Origin: Planctomycetota bacterium
GTDB taxonomy: Bacteria; Planctomycetota; Uabimicrobiia; Uabimicrobiales; Uabimicrobiaceae
Direction: 5' to 3'
Assembly: GCA_029260735.1 (NCBI GenBank)
Contig: JAJDCR010000140.1
Location: forward strand, 1 to 64,000
DNA length: 64,000 nt
Made by a program: the position numbers and the translations under genes. Under the pieces are notes generated by a model. It was not told the origin of the DNA. It did no database searches and saw only the letters and a program-made list of their open reading frames with translations. Below, piece after piece: positions 1-11,100 of this stretch (positions within the stretch are counted from its first letter, which is position 1; the number at the start of each line of letters is the position of its first letter).

Positions 1-2630
1 TTACGACGTTTGTTGATTAATTGAGTTACCCCAATCATCTCTCCATCGGCGTTTACCACTGGCATACAAAGCATGCTACAGGTTCTATAACCCGTCATTT
101 GATCGGTCTTTTTTGCTGTCTCTGAATCGGGGTGGTCGTAGAGATCAAAAGGTATCAAAATGGGCTCACCTGTTTCAACCACTTGTCCGGCAAACCCTAT
201 GCTACGTGGTATGCGAATCTCTTTCATTGTGCCATCAGCAACTTCAATATTAGCCCATAATTCATCTTTTTCTTTGTCCAAAAGCCAAAGAGTGATGCGG
301 TCTGCATCTAGAAGTTGCTTAGCTTCGTCCATTACATTATTTAAAGTTTCCCCTAAATCCAAACTGGTTTGGCTAAGAGTTTGAATAGCCGACATAAGAG
401 AGGCGGCAGCTCTTTGTTTCTGAGTAGCCCGGAAAAAAGATTGGGAAGATTCCAAAATAAGGCGCATAGAAGGGCCAAATTCCTCAAAAAAAGCAAGATC
501 TTCGCTGGTAAAGCCAACTTTATCAATACGCTCAGAAAGTTGATCTTTTGAATCATTGATGTTTTTTAGCTTGTTAAGGAGTTGAACAACAGCTATGGGA
601 TCTTTTTTTGCATTCAGCAGAGGCAAACACATCATAGTGTATGTACGATAGTTTGTTTTTTCATCTATGGCTTTGCGACCTTCACAACGAGAATCATCAT
701 AAAAATCGTAAGAAATATTGATTACTTTTTTTGTGGCAATAACTTCACCAAGAATACCTACATCAGCAGGCATACGGTCAGGAAGAGAATCATCATCTCG
801 ATCGAGAATAGGCATAAGCTCATTCTTCTCTTCATCATAGATGAAGATAACGGTTCGATCTGAGCGAAGGAGCTCTCCTGTTTTTGCTGTAATGAAACTT
901 AGTATTTCATCTAAGAAGAGAATGGACTCAAGTTCTTGGACATTGTCAATCATGGAGAGTGTCTGGTTGACAATTTTTAATTTACTGGCCATATCAGTGG
1001 AGACTTGCTTAAATTTCTCCATTCTTCTTTTTCTGAGAGCCGGATCTTCTGCTGGAACTAAGCTGATTGTAGAGGTATCTGTGTACATACCTGTGCCGCC
1101 ACCCGTTTCATTTAAGCTATCGGCCGGAGTTTGTACACCTCCGACTTCACCTTCCCCTAAGTTAATGAAAATAGGTTGTGCTTCTGGTTGCTCTTCTGGT
1201 TGTGGTTGTGTTTCTGGTTGCTCTTCTGGTTGTGCTTTTTGTTGTGCTTCCTCTTGTAATTCTTCAGGGGTGTTGCTAATGATTTCAAAGTCTCCGCTGA
1301 TTTCAAAAGAAGAAAAGAGCTCGTCGTCAACATCTTCCATAATAGCAATAGGATCTACTGGGGATTCTTCTCCTCCAATTTCAACAGAGTCAAAATTTAG
1401 AGAAAGCCCTGCTTCCTCTACTTCTTCAGCTTGTATTTCCTGGGTAACTTCTTCTTGTGCTTCAGGAATAGCTGTGGCCTCAGTAACTACTTCTGCTTGC
1501 TCGGAAGAATTTTCTTCTTCATGAGTTGTTTCGAGAAGAGTAGAGGGCTCTGCCTCCTCCTCCTCTTCCTCTGAAACAGAAATTGCTAAACCTACGGGAG
1601 CTTCTTCTTCTTCTTCTTCTTCTTCTTCTCCGCCAAAAGTAATCTCCATAGGAGCTTCTGAAAATTCTAAAGGTGAACTGCCACTGGGAGTTTCTTCCGT
1701 AATCGAAAAATCTACCTTTAAAGAACCCATTGCAGGAGCATTTTCCCCTTCTCCAAAAGAAACCGAGCTCTTGCTAGTAGGTAAGTCTGATGCTTCTACC
1801 GCTTGGGTTTCTTGAGAGGATGTTTTTATGATCATGTCTAAAACTTGGATAATTTCTTGGCAGCTTTGTGGGCGCTCAGAAGGTTCTTTTTTGAGCATTT
1901 TTTCAAGGAGTTCAACAATTGCTAAAGGTAAATCATTTCTATATTTTTTTACATTAGGACTTTCATTATGGATATGAGATTCCATAATTTCTTTGGGAGA
2001 GTTACCATCTTGTGCTGGAACCCCAGTCAAAGTATAAAAATAAATAGCTCCCAAAGCATAAACATCAGAAAGAAAATTTGATTTTTTTCCTTTGCATTGT
2101 TCTGGAGACAAATAGTGAGGAGTAGTCGGAGGAAGAGAATAGTCAACAGTTTTTACTTCATTGTCCTCATTAACGATAACATTAGATGGCTTCAAGTTCT
2201 TATGAACCAACCCCTTATCGTGAATAGTTTCCAGACCATTAGCAAGATGCAATATAATTTCCGTGGCCTCTCTTAAAGAAAGCCCGTTTTTATTTTCATC
2301 TTTTCCTAACTTGGCATCTAAGCTTTCTCCTGGAGTTAGCTCTCTAATAATGAAAAAGTGTTCCCCTTCTCCCACGCTATAAATTTTGCAGATATTTCGA
2401 TGATCAATGTTGCTAGCATTAGCAACTTGCTGAAGAAAGCGTCTTAAAAAATTTTTATTCTGGGTTGAGCGTCCCTGAAAAATCTTCAAAGCACATTTTT
2501 TGTGTGTAGGATGGGTGATTTCATACACACTGCCAAGAGAGCTTTCTCCTATTTTTCGCGTCACCTCTACATCTTTGGCAACGCTCTTTACTTTTGAAAT
2601 ATCTTCTGGTGTCAGTATTGTATTATCCAT
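1..2630 (-). CDS. Kinase-fold (probable pseudokinase) protein with tandem GAF domains, C-terminus cut by window edge
   Basis: The frame is open from an ATG at 2630 to the window edge (876 codons), so the C-terminus is missing. Residues about 22-268 have a bacterial Ser/Thr kinase fold: a partial glycine loop (GESSLGSVY), Lys49 in ALKIF, SPEQ, and SDVYALG. The catalytic positions are altered. HRD reads HKN (143-145), DFG reads DYS (163-165), the activation segment is very short, and the usual helix C Glu is replaced in RFLQQVA. Phosphotransfer is therefore doubtful and I infer a pseudokinase. Residues about 270-540 are a very acidic Glu/Gln-rich linker. Two GAF domains follow, at about 555-705 and 740 to the edge. 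The first ends with NK and then FTSED, resembling the NKFDE signature of cyclic-nucleotide-binding GAF domains. A consensus-like promoter lies at 2713-2741. Confidence is high for the architecture and moderate for loss of activity. Confidence 0.88.
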   Translation of the reverse strand, partial: MDNTILTPEDISKVKSVAKDVEVTRKIGESSLGSVYEITHPTHKKCALKIFQGRSTQNKNFLRRFLQQVANASNIDHRNICKIYSVGEGEHFFIIRELTPGESLDAKLGKDENKNGLSLREATEIILHLANGLETIHDKGLVHKNLKPSNVIVNEDNEVKTVDYSLPPTTPHYLSPEQCKGKKSNFLSDVYALGAIYFYTLTGVPAQDGNSPKEIMESHIHNESPNVKKYRNDLPLAIVELLEKMLKKEPSERPQSCQEIIQVLDMIIKTSSQETQAVEASDLPTSKSSVSFGEGENAPAMGSLKVDFSITEETPSGSSPLEFSEAPMEITFGGEEEEEEEEEAPVGLAISVSEEEEEEAEPSTLLETTHEEENSSEQAEVVTEATAIPEAQEEVTQEIQAEEVEEAGLSLNFDSVEIGGEESPVDPIAIMEDVDDELFSSFEISGDFEIISNTPEELQEEAQQKAQPEEQPETQPQPEEQPEAQPIFINLGEGEVGGVQTPADSLNETGGGTGMYTDTSTISLVPAEDPALRKRRMEKFKQVSTDMASKLKIVNQTLSMIDNVQELESILFLDEILSFITAKTGELLRSDRTVIFIYDEEKNELMPILDRDDDSLPDRMPADVGILGEVIATKKVINISYDFYDDSRCEGRKAIDEKTNYRTYTMMCLPLLNAKKDPIAVVQLLNKLKNINDSKDQLSERIDKVGFTSEDLAFFEEFGPSMRLILESSQSFFRATQKQRAAASLMSAIQTLSQTSLDLGETLNNVMDEAKQLLDADRITLWLLDKEKDELWANIEVADGTMKEIRIPRSIGFAGQVVETGEPILIPFDLYDHPDSETAKKTDQMTGYRTCSMLCMPVVNADGEMIGVTQLINKRR

Positions 2631-2712
2631 TGATTATAAAAAGCTCCAGAAAGTGTCCCATAAAGTGATAAGTCTTTACTCTTTTAAGTAAAAACTATTT
2701 ACACATCTTAAG

Positions 2713-2741
2713 ATTTTACCTTAATTCTTGATAGGAGTCAA
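2713..2741 (-). promoter_or_regulatory. Sigma70-like promoter of the pseudokinase-GAF gene
   Basis: On the minus strand TTGACT (2741-2736), a 17-nt spacer and TAAAAT (2718-2713) fit a sigma70 promoter. It lies about 80 nt upstream of the ATG at 2630 and would give this gene its own transcript, separate from the pseudokinase gene upstream. Confidence 0.55.
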
Positions 2742-2742
2742 C

Positions 2743-2783
2743 TAGGCTCTTAAAGAGAGACCAAAAAATACTTTTAGAGCCTA
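2743..2783. terminator. Hairpin between the two pseudokinase genes
   Basis: TAGGCTCTTAAAG (2743-2755) and CTTTTAGAGCCTA (2771-2783) form a 13-bp inverted repeat with one mismatch and a 15-nt loop. It follows the stop of the upstream gene and directly precedes the promoter at 2713-2741. There is no clear T-run, so termination is an inference; an operator is the alternative. Confidence 0.4.
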
Positions 2784-2838
2784 ACTCTGGTGAAGAAAAA
2801 AAAATATTAAATTAAGGCTGGGTTATTTTTTTAGAAGA

Positions 2839-3969
2839 CTACTTCATATATTTGTCTAAATCCTCTATTAGCTCATTAACTGAAGAATATCGATTTTTTC
2901 TCTCCTTAGCGAGAGACTTTTTTAATATTTTCTTTAAAGTTCTACTTAATCTAAATTTTTTCCCTTTGAAAGGAATGAAGAGCTTCTTTTCGCAAATATT
3001 TTCTGTTGTCTCTTCAAAATTTTCTCCATGAAAAGGGACAACTCCCACCACCAATTCGTAAAGTATTGCTCCTAATGCATAGATGTCCATTCTTTCATCA
3101 AGATACTTTGTTTTTTCTCGAATCACTTCTGGAGCTATGTAAGAAAGAGTGCCAATACTTCTTTCATCAACAGTTTGCAATTTTCCATATTTTCTTAAAT
3201 GATGGTTGGCGTTGTGGTCAAAAATTCTCTCTCCCTTTCCTTTTGCCTTACATGCTCCCCAGCCTATGATGTAGGCTTGGCCATTTTCATTTAGCCAAAT
3301 ATTTTCAGGAGATAGGTTTCGATGACAAACTCCTCGGGAATGAGCGTAAGCAACCCCTAAACACATTTCACGAAACATCGCCAAACAACGAAAGAGAGTC
3401 CAGTGAAAAGAAGTATTTTTTTCGGAAGAATAAATATTTAGCAAAACATTATGAAGATTTTTTCCTGGAATGTAGGGCATTGTATAGTACAACTCTCCTG
3501 TCGTTGTATCTAAACCTATTTCATATACAGGTATAACATTAGAGTGCTGTAGTTGGGCAAGAATTTGCGCTTCTTCCAGAAAACGTTGTTGCTTTTGCTC
3601 TACTTCTGTTTCAGCAACCAATTTTTTGACCACAAGTAGACGATGACTGTTGCGGTCTTGGACTAAATAAATAGGCCTTTTTGTCTTTTGTGACAATATT
3701 TTCAAAGGAACATAAACTCCCCAACCGTCGTCTTCTTCTGCATTTTCCCAGTCTGGCAAGGGAACTTCTTTCAGGTGTAGTCCTCTTAGTTCAAGAAGTT
3801 CTTCCACTAATTCAGAGTCGTTATCTTCGGGCAAATTGATTTTAAGAGTTGCAGTGGTATAGTCAAAGTTATTCAGATTTTCAGCACATTTTCGTCCCTG
3901 ATTTTTAGCTAAGTTTTTTTCCGTATTCTCTTGTTTAGAATCTGGATTTTCTTCCATTGCATCACTCAT
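2839..3969 (-). CDS. Kinase-fold protein lacking the catalytic Asp (probable pseudokinase)
   Basis: This is a 376-residue soluble protein. Residues about 1-80 are a charged, low-complexity start. Residues about 85-375 have a Ser/Thr kinase fold: VVKKL with the ATP-site Lys, FLEEAQ with a helix C Glu, GTLSYIAPEV, and DIYALGAILYEL in the C-lobe. The catalytic loop reads CHRNLSPEN, with Asn in place of the HRD Asp, and the DFG position reads GWG. Both metal and catalytic acidic residues are therefore missing. The ATG at 3969 has AAAGGA upstream. The gene lies 161 nt downstream of the phosphoesterase gene and 208 nt upstream of a second kinase-fold gene with a comparable substitution. A scaffold or allosteric role is an inference. 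A kinase using an unusual mechanism is the alternative. Confidence 0.88.
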   Translation of the reverse strand: MSDAMEENPDSKQENTEKNLAKNQGRKCAENLNNFDYTTATLKINLPEDNDSELVEELLELRGLHLKEVPLPDWENAEEDDGWGVYVPLKILSQKTKRPIYLVQDRNSHRLLVVKKLVAETEVEQKQQRFLEEAQILAQLQHSNVIPVYEIGLDTTTGELYYTMPYIPGKNLHNVLLNIYSSEKNTSFHWTLFRCLAMFREMCLGVAYAHSRGVCHRNLSPENIWLNENGQAYIIGWGACKAKGKGERIFDHNANHHLRKYGKLQTVDERSIGTLSYIAPEVIREKTKYLDERMDIYALGAILYELVVGVVPFHGENFEETTENICEKKLFIPFKGKKFRLSRTLKKILKKSLAKERKNRYSSVNELIEDLDKYMK

Positions 3970-3991
3970 AATAACTTGTCCTTTAATAGTT

Positions 3992-4080
3992 AGCTCAGGG
4001 GATCGTCCGCCTTTGGCTCACTTTACTCTGGGCTATTGATATATAACACCGATAGGTGTATGGAACTCAGTGGATCGTTC
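3992..4080. repeat. Spaced direct repeat in the leader of the pseudokinase gene
   Basis: A 17-nt sequence at 3992-4008 recurs at 4064-4080 with three mismatches (shared core CTCAG-GGATCGT). A small hairpin, ACACC-GATA-GGTGT, lies between them at 4047-4060. The two copies sit upstream of the start at 3969 and may be paired regulator sites. No further function is visible. Confidence 0.35.
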
Positions 4081-4130
4081 TTTTTTATAGAATACAATCT
4101 TAGATTTTTTATATCTAATATGTAATCTTT

Positions 4131-5171
4131 TCAGGGATAAAGAGAATGAATTCCTTCTCTAAGTTCTTCTAAATTTTTGTAGTTTCGCTGGGCCTCTAAC
4201 ATTAAGTAACTTTTGTCTTTTTTGTTTTCGACACTATGGCTACTGGAAAAACAAAGTTGTCGTGAACCAATAGTTTTAAATCCTTGAGGAAGATGAGTGT
4301 GGCCACTAATGAGAAAAGACATTTCCTTTCCAGGTTTTTTTTTCAAAAAAACATCAACAATGGAAGAATAGGCATCCATATATTGTAGCTCATTCATGTT
4401 GAAAAAAACTTCCCACCAAAACATCCCTAATTCCGAAGCTAGAAAAAGTCTTCCCCACCAAGGATTATAAGCTGTCTGAGAAAGACCTGAGAGGGGATAT
4501 TTCCACCACCTTTGGCTTTCTAGTTTACTAACATCTACCTTTCCTAATATGTCACTCTGAGATCGAAAAGAGTAAGCACTATGTCCGATCTCTCGTTTTT
4601 TCGCAATGTAGCGGTTAGTGACAAACTCTAGTTCCAAGAGAACTTTTTTGCAATCATAATTTGCTAGAGTGTTCCAACCAAGAGAAAGATTTTGAAATTT
4701 TTCTGCCCCTGCTTCTATTCCTGCTTCTATTCCTGCTTTTATTCCTGTTAAAGAAGCACTCGCCCCGGCATGGTTAACTAAAACCCCTCCCGAGGTACTG
4801 ATACTATAGGGCATTTTTAAAAAGAGCTCAGTGTAAAGATGGCGCTTTGAGGCAATTTTTTGCTCAAGGTTTTCTGTGTAATTTGATTTTTCATGAGTTA
4901 GAGAAATATGATAAATATGAACAAATTCATGATTTCCCAATAAACAAATGATAGGCAATTCTTTTTCTAACAAAATATCGTCTAAAATTTCTTTGGAACG
5001 ATCTAGTCTTCCCGGGGAGCTGTGAATAATATCCCCTATCAAAACAAGATAATCGGCCTCTCCTTTTTTATGCTTGAGGGAGAAGATTTGTTTTGCTCTT
5101 GAATAGTCTTCCCAGTCACCGTGGAGCTCAGAGACTAACATTAAATGTCCGGAATTTTTTTCCAAAATCAT
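4131..5171 (-). CDS. Calcineurin-like metallophosphoesterase
   Basis: This 346-residue cytoplasmic protein has the metallophosphoesterase motif series: SELHGD (14-19), GDIIH (46-50), GNHE (79-82), a later NHAG, and GHTH near residue 302. The first metal-binding Asp of the usual D-x-H motif is Glu15, an uncommon substitution. The family includes protein Ser/Thr phosphatases, Ap4A hydrolases and cyclic-nucleotide phosphodiesterases; the substrate cannot be chosen from sequence. The ATG overlaps the stop of the giant TPR gene as TAATG, so the two are probably translationally coupled and their products may act together. A run GIKAGIEAGIEAG is encoded by three 12-nt tandem units. Two kinase-fold genes follow on the same strand. 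Confidence 0.88.
   Translation of the reverse strand: MILEKNSGHLMLVSELHGDWEDYSRAKQIFSLKHKKGEADYLVLIGDIIHSSPGRLDRSKEILDDILLEKELPIICLLGNHEFVHIYHISLTHEKSNYTENLEQKIASKRHLYTELFLKMPYSISTSGGVLVNHAGASASLTGIKAGIEAGIEAGAEKFQNLSLGWNTLANYDCKKVLLELEFVTNRYIAKKREIGHSAYSFRSQSDILGKVDVSKLESQRWWKYPLSGLSQTAYNPWWGRLFLASELGMFWWEVFFNMNELQYMDAYSSIVDVFLKKKPGKEMSFLISGHTHLPQGFKTIGSRQLCFSSSHSVENKKDKSYLMLEAQRNYKNLEELREGIHSLYP
4711..4746. repeat. Three tandem 12-nt units inside the phosphoesterase gene
   Basis: The unit GCTTCTATTCCT occurs twice exactly (4711-4722, 4723-4734) and once with one change (4735-4746). It encodes repeats of Gly-Ile-Glu/Lys-Ala. A 12-nt unit keeps the frame, so copy-number change would lengthen a loop and would not switch the gene off. 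Confidence 0.8.
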
Positions 5172-8100
5172 TATGCCAGCCCCAGTTTTTGTCGCACTTT
5201 ACCGTACTCATCCGAGAGATTAAAAGCTAAGAGATCCAGGCTTGCCTCTTTTTTGAGAGTGTCCTGACGCGATGTATGCTCGGGTCGAACTAATTTTCCG
5301 CTTTGCTCTAAAACATCTAGTCGATGCGCCATTTGAACAGAAAGATCTAAGGAATCTGTTAGTAGTAGTGCACTACGATTAGCTGCTCGATTAAGATCTT
5401 CTAAGTAATAGTTCACATCAAGAAATGACATATTTTCCCATAAGTCGTTTCTCTCTTCCAATTGTTTTCTGACTTTACGAGGAATGCCTGCTTTGATTTT
5501 CTTAAACAAAGCATCGGCATTAAAAGCACGAGAAGAACCGACTGATAGCCAGTCACGGAGAACACGAAAGTAACTTTGCAAATCAGTGGGATCAAGTTTG
5601 AGAGCAAAAGCTTGGCCTTGGGCAACATAGAAAAGGTATTTGGACAGTAAAAAGAAGAGTTCTTCATTGTTGAGTGCTTCGACAAGAGGCTCGCTTATAA
5701 TGAAACTCCAAGGCTGGGTATTTTCGACATAGAATTTATGGGTTTTTCTCGGGTTTAAGTATATATCAAAAGGAACAACACCAAAAAGTTCCGCAATCTT
5801 TTTATTATGATCATTGATAGGGTGCGATTTATCTGGGTCTAAGCGATCTTTCTTTTTGATTCCATAGCGAAGTTCGAGATCAGCAGGGTAGCTTTTTACC
5901 ATGTGTTCTCCTGTTAGAAACATCACCTCTCTGTAAACAGCGGAATCATTTTCACAAAGATAAGAGGATAAATTACAAGTATCTAAACCGATGATCTTCT
6001 TAGGAGAAGCTTGGCGCATAAATTTATCTTCATCGACAGTTAACTTATCAAAAAAAGCAAGAGCCCGACAGGTTCGTAGAGCTAAATCCATTTCCTTTTT
6101 TTCAAAGAAAATCTTTCTTAAAGCGCGATAAGCGGATACTCGCCCAGCATCTTTCTTTAAAAGCAATAAGTAGTCTTCAATCGCTTCGCTATGCAAAGAA
6201 GAGTCTTCTGATTTTATCCGAGCTATTCGGGAACGTGCTGCAGCATGTTTAGGATCAATCTTTAAAACTCTATTCAGTTCCTCTATGGCCTCTTTTGGTT
6301 GATTTAGTTTTTCATCATAGATCTGTCCTAAACTTAGATGAACAGGTAGTGCCATAACCTTTTTCTCTCCGGGAAGATTGCTTAGGAAGTTTTGGTAAGT
6401 TTCGGCAAGAATTTTCCAATTCTCCTTTTCCTCATAAATTTGAGCAATTCCATAGATAGCATCTAAGTGTACAGGACTATCAGCTAAAGCTTGCTGATAT
6501 GTCACAATCGCTTCCTGCTTTTGAGAAAGGTGCTTTTTTTGAATATCAGCAATTAAACAGCGGTTGACAGCCTTTTCATCAGCATCTTTTAAACAAGTAT
6601 AGTGTTTTTCAAGCCACTCCACTGCTTCTGTCCATTTTTCCAGCTTTGAGTAGAGGCTTCCCAGAGTTTCCAAAATAGAGGGGTTTTCTAAGCCCATAGA
6701 GAAAGCTTTGAGGTTGGACTCCACCGCTTTATCGAAGTCCCCTAGGCGCTCTTGCACTTCTCCCAAGATAAGTAATGTATTGCGTTTTTCGATAAAGGAA
6801 CCTTCACTTTTGATCACTTTCTGTAGATACTCTAGAGCGACTTGGTCTTCCCCTTTAGAAATATGTAACTTACCTAGGGAGTTTATACTTTCGATGTCTT
6901 CGGGGTAGTTTGCTAAGACTTTTTTGTGGAACGCAATAGCTTCCTCTGTCACTTTTAGATTTTCATAAATAAGAGCTAAACGCCGAATAATATCAATTTT
7001 ATCCTCAACTTTGGGATGAGTTAGAATTTTTAAGTAGATATTTAAAGCTTCTTGCCACTGGGCCTTATCAAAACCCCACTGGGCCCTTTCAAAGAAAATA
7101 TTTCCTACTGCTAGCAAAGCTTCTAAGTTATCATCCTTCGCTTTTAGAGCGTTATTATAACGAATGATGGCTTCATCTTTATTCTTTCCCAGTTTCTCTG
7201 CAATGTAACCACCTTTATAGTATATCTCTGAGAGTCTACCCTTATCTTCCTTGTCCACTAAAAGATGAAGTCTTCCAAAGAGTGGTTCTGCTTGATCCCA
7301 TTCTTCTTGGACAAAATGAATATCGGCCATAGACTCCAACGCATCAATCGACTTGGGATCTATTTCTAGAGCTAAAAGAAAGGCTTCTTTTGCTTTTTGA
7401 ATGAGTTTGAGTTTACTGAGGTACAAAGTTCCTAGCTCAATGAGAGACTGAACCTTGTCATCAGGATCGTTAATGTAGTTAATTTCAAGAGCTATGTATT
7501 TTACGGCTTGCGTCCAATTATCTTCTCGAATAGCATGACCGGTCAGAGCTTTTAAAGCTTTGCAAAAATCCGCTTTAAACTCCACTGCTTGATGAAAACT
7601 CTTTTTCGATTCTTCTATCTGTCGAAAACGGTCTCTTTGGATAACACCTAGCCTATAATATAACTGCGCTTTTTCAGAGTCATCCTTACTCAGCTTAATC
7701 TCTTGCTGGCACACTTCCGCTAATTTTGTCCAATCTTTTTTGCGCAGGTACAACCAGTCTAGAGATTTTAAAACCGTGGGATTATCAACTTGTAGACTTC
7801 GAGCATACTCAAAAGCTTCAATAGCCATATCGGGGTTATCTAACTCTTTTTCATATAAGGTACCCAAGTGAGTGTAAAGCTCTAAACGATCCTCATTGCT
7901 TTGGCATAATTCAATTTTCTTATTAAGAAGTGCCGCCATGTCCTGAGAACGTCCCAACCTTTTATAGAGGTTTTCTGTTTCCTCCAAAGCTTTGCTGTGA
8001 GCCGGTTCCAGCTCAAGAATTTTTTTGTAAACGCCAATAGCTGCTTCGAAATCATTGACTTCATCTTGATAAACTTCTCCCAAGTGCAAAGAAAACTCGA

Positions 8101-11100
8101 TCTCTTCCTTTGTGTTCGAGTGGTTTTGAGCATCTTTAATAAGAACTTGATAAATAGGAATGAGCTTGTCCCAAGATTGGTATCTCTTATAAAGTCCTGC
8201 TAATGCACGGGTAGCCCCTAAATGTTCAGGAGACAGGCAAAGCAAACGCTCGTAAGATCGAACGGCTTGCTCATCCTCAAAAAGACGTTGCTCCCAAGTC
8301 TCTCCCATTTGCTCATAAAGAGCAATAATTTTTTCAGGGTCTTCCGTTAATTGAGCTTCTTTCAGATACATCGAAATGAGTTTTTTGTAATACCCCCACT
8401 CTTGGTAAAGTTCTTGGAGAGTTTGAATAATTTCTAGGTCATGGGGAGCAATTTCCAAAGCATGCTCATAGTGAGTAATAGCCATATTTCCAGAGTATAG
8501 TCGTTCTCGATAAAGTTGAGCAATTTGGCAATGGAGTTTTCGAAGCTCCCCAGCATCACTTATATGTTCCCGTTTTTTGTTTAAAACAGAAACTAGTTTT
8601 TTCCATTGTTTTTTCTTCTTAAAGAGAACCTCTAATGCTTCTAAGCTTTCCATTTCGTCTGGTTTTATCATCAAAGCTTTACTATAAGCATCAATGGCAT
8701 TGTCTAAATCTTCTAAATGATCCTGGTAAATAGAGCCCAGATAGAGAAGTTTTTGAACTTTGTCTTGATTCTTTTCGGTGACTCGAAGATCTTTTTGAAT
8801 AATCTCTACTAAACCTTGGTATTCTCCCACCTGCTCTTGAATACGCATAATTCTTTCTGCAGTAGCACGATGAAAGCCGTGTCCCATTACTTTAAGATAA
8901 CAAATGAGTGCTTGGTGGGGCATCTCCAGTTTCTCTTCCCAGAGCTCCCCCATTTTCAAATAAAGAGCGGGTTGTATCTTCTCTTCTTGGAGATGAACTT
9001 CCACATTTAGAAACTCAATCGCATCGGCCCATCTTTCCTGTCGTTCAAAAATTCGCCGGAGCCCAGATATAGCATCCAGGTTTTGCCTATTCATGCTATA
9101 GCAAATTTGATAATGAAGAAGAGCTTCTGGATCGTTTTTGAATTCCTTTTCCCAGAGTTCCGCAATTTTAAGATGAAGAAGCTCTACCTCTCCTCGATTT
9201 CCCGTTATTTTAACCGTTTTTTCGTAGAGTTCGATCAGTTCTTTCCATTTTTGTAATCCCATGTACATCTTTACTAAAGCAGAAAGAGCTTCTCGGTTGC
9301 CGTTATCTAAGTCCAGAACTTTCTTGTAGCAGTAAATCGCCTGAGAAAGATTATCGAGAAAAGAGCTGTAGAGTTTACCACTTTCTGTGTAAAGATAAAC
9401 GAGTCGATCCTTGTCTTCTTCGGGCTTAACTACTTCTGTTTCTTGTAAATACATTTCCGCTTGTTTGTCTCTTTGTCCGCTTATTTCATAGAGACTTTCC
9501 AGTTTTCGAATGTTCTCCAACTGAAGAGGAGAGTGTTTGTCGTCTAACTCAAAAATAGCCTCGCCGTGCAAGATGGCTTTCGGAATATCTTGAAGTTTCT
9601 CTTGATAAACCTCCATAATGTCCTGGTGCAAAGGGACTAAATCAATAGGACTAGAGCAAAGCTGAATCTCTTTTTCGACGGCTTCGCTATACTTTTTCCA
9701 TTGTGTTTGTATACGAAGGAGTTTTTTCCAGCGTCGGAGAATGGGTAAGTTGTTCGGACGAGAAAGATGAGCTTCTGCAAAATGTTCTACAGCAACATCA
9801 ACGTTACCAAGCTTATCTTCTTGTAAATAGGCTAAACGCAGATGCACTTCAATTAAACGCTGTTGGTTTTTCTGTAGTTCGAGTTCTTTGAAAAGCATGG
9901 ACTCTAGAGCGGCATAGTTTTCTTGCCCTTCGTAGATTTCTTCCAAACCTCTTACCGCAACTAAGTTGTCAGGATCGAGCTCTAACTCTAATACTGCCCT
10001 GTAATTCTTAGCAGCTCCATCAATATCATCGAGCTCAAAGCGCTGAAGTTGAGCACAAGCCAAATGTAGGAAGATTCTCCGCTCTCTTTCTACTTCAGAG
10101 GTTGCCAACTCTGCTTCATAAGCAGAAAAAAGGTCCGAAAAGCGTTCTTCTCTTTGAAATATCTTCTCTTGACTTTGGATCGCCCCTAGGTTATGAGGAT
10201 TTTTCTCCAGGAGTTGCTTATATACCCCTAGAGCGTCCTCTCTTTTATCTAGACAAACTTCATAGATTTTTCCAATTTGAAAGAGTAGTTCAATTACTTT
10301 TTCTTTTTCTTGGGTTAAAAGAACCTCTTCTTCGAGAAAAGCGATTAGCTCTTCCCATTCTTGGCGTTGCTCTAAAAGAGCAATATACATTTTTCGCCCA
10401 GCAGGAAAGTCTTTATCTAGAGAAAAAGCAGCTTGTAGAGCTTTCTTTGCCTTTTCCTCGTCTTTAATTTTTTCCTCATAAATACGAGCACAACTTAGAA
10501 TGAGAGTTTGTTGTTGTTTTTTGGGGACTACTTTAGTCTGGCGTTTGTATAACTTAATCAGTGCTATGTACGATTTTTCTCGATCATGGATCTCTGCTAA
10601 GGACTGGTAAGCTTTTAAAACAGAAGGGTCGAGACTTAATATACTTTCATAGGTCGATACAGCCAAAGAGTTGTCACCCAACTTTTCCAAACAAACATCT
10701 GCTTTCTCAAAAAGAAGTTCGATTTGCTTTGCGACCTCTTTCTCCAAAACAACTTCTTTATCTATATTTTGAACTATCTCACCCCAAGACTGTAATTTAT
10801 AATACAAGTAGCGAAGTTTTTTCCATGAGTCCAGCTCTTCAGGGTAGTTCTCTATAATTTTTTTATGCCAAGAGATAGATTGAGGAAAATCAAGAAGGCG
10901 TTCTTCGCTAATTTTGGCCATCTCTTGAAAAATTATTTTCTTTTTTTCTTTTTCTTTTACCAGTCGACTTTTTTTATCTAAAACAGAAAGTAGGGGGCTG
11001 TGCATTTCCTCTTTGTTGTATATATCCGTAAGAGCATAAATCGTTTCGAGGTTATTCTCATCCAGTTGTAAAATCGATTGATAAACTTCAATCGCTTGCA

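Noticed and set aside
841..1524. Long plus-strand frame rich in Ser and Cys
   Set aside because: It is the complement of the acidic Glu/Gln-rich linker of the pseudokinase gene; composition is not protein-like.
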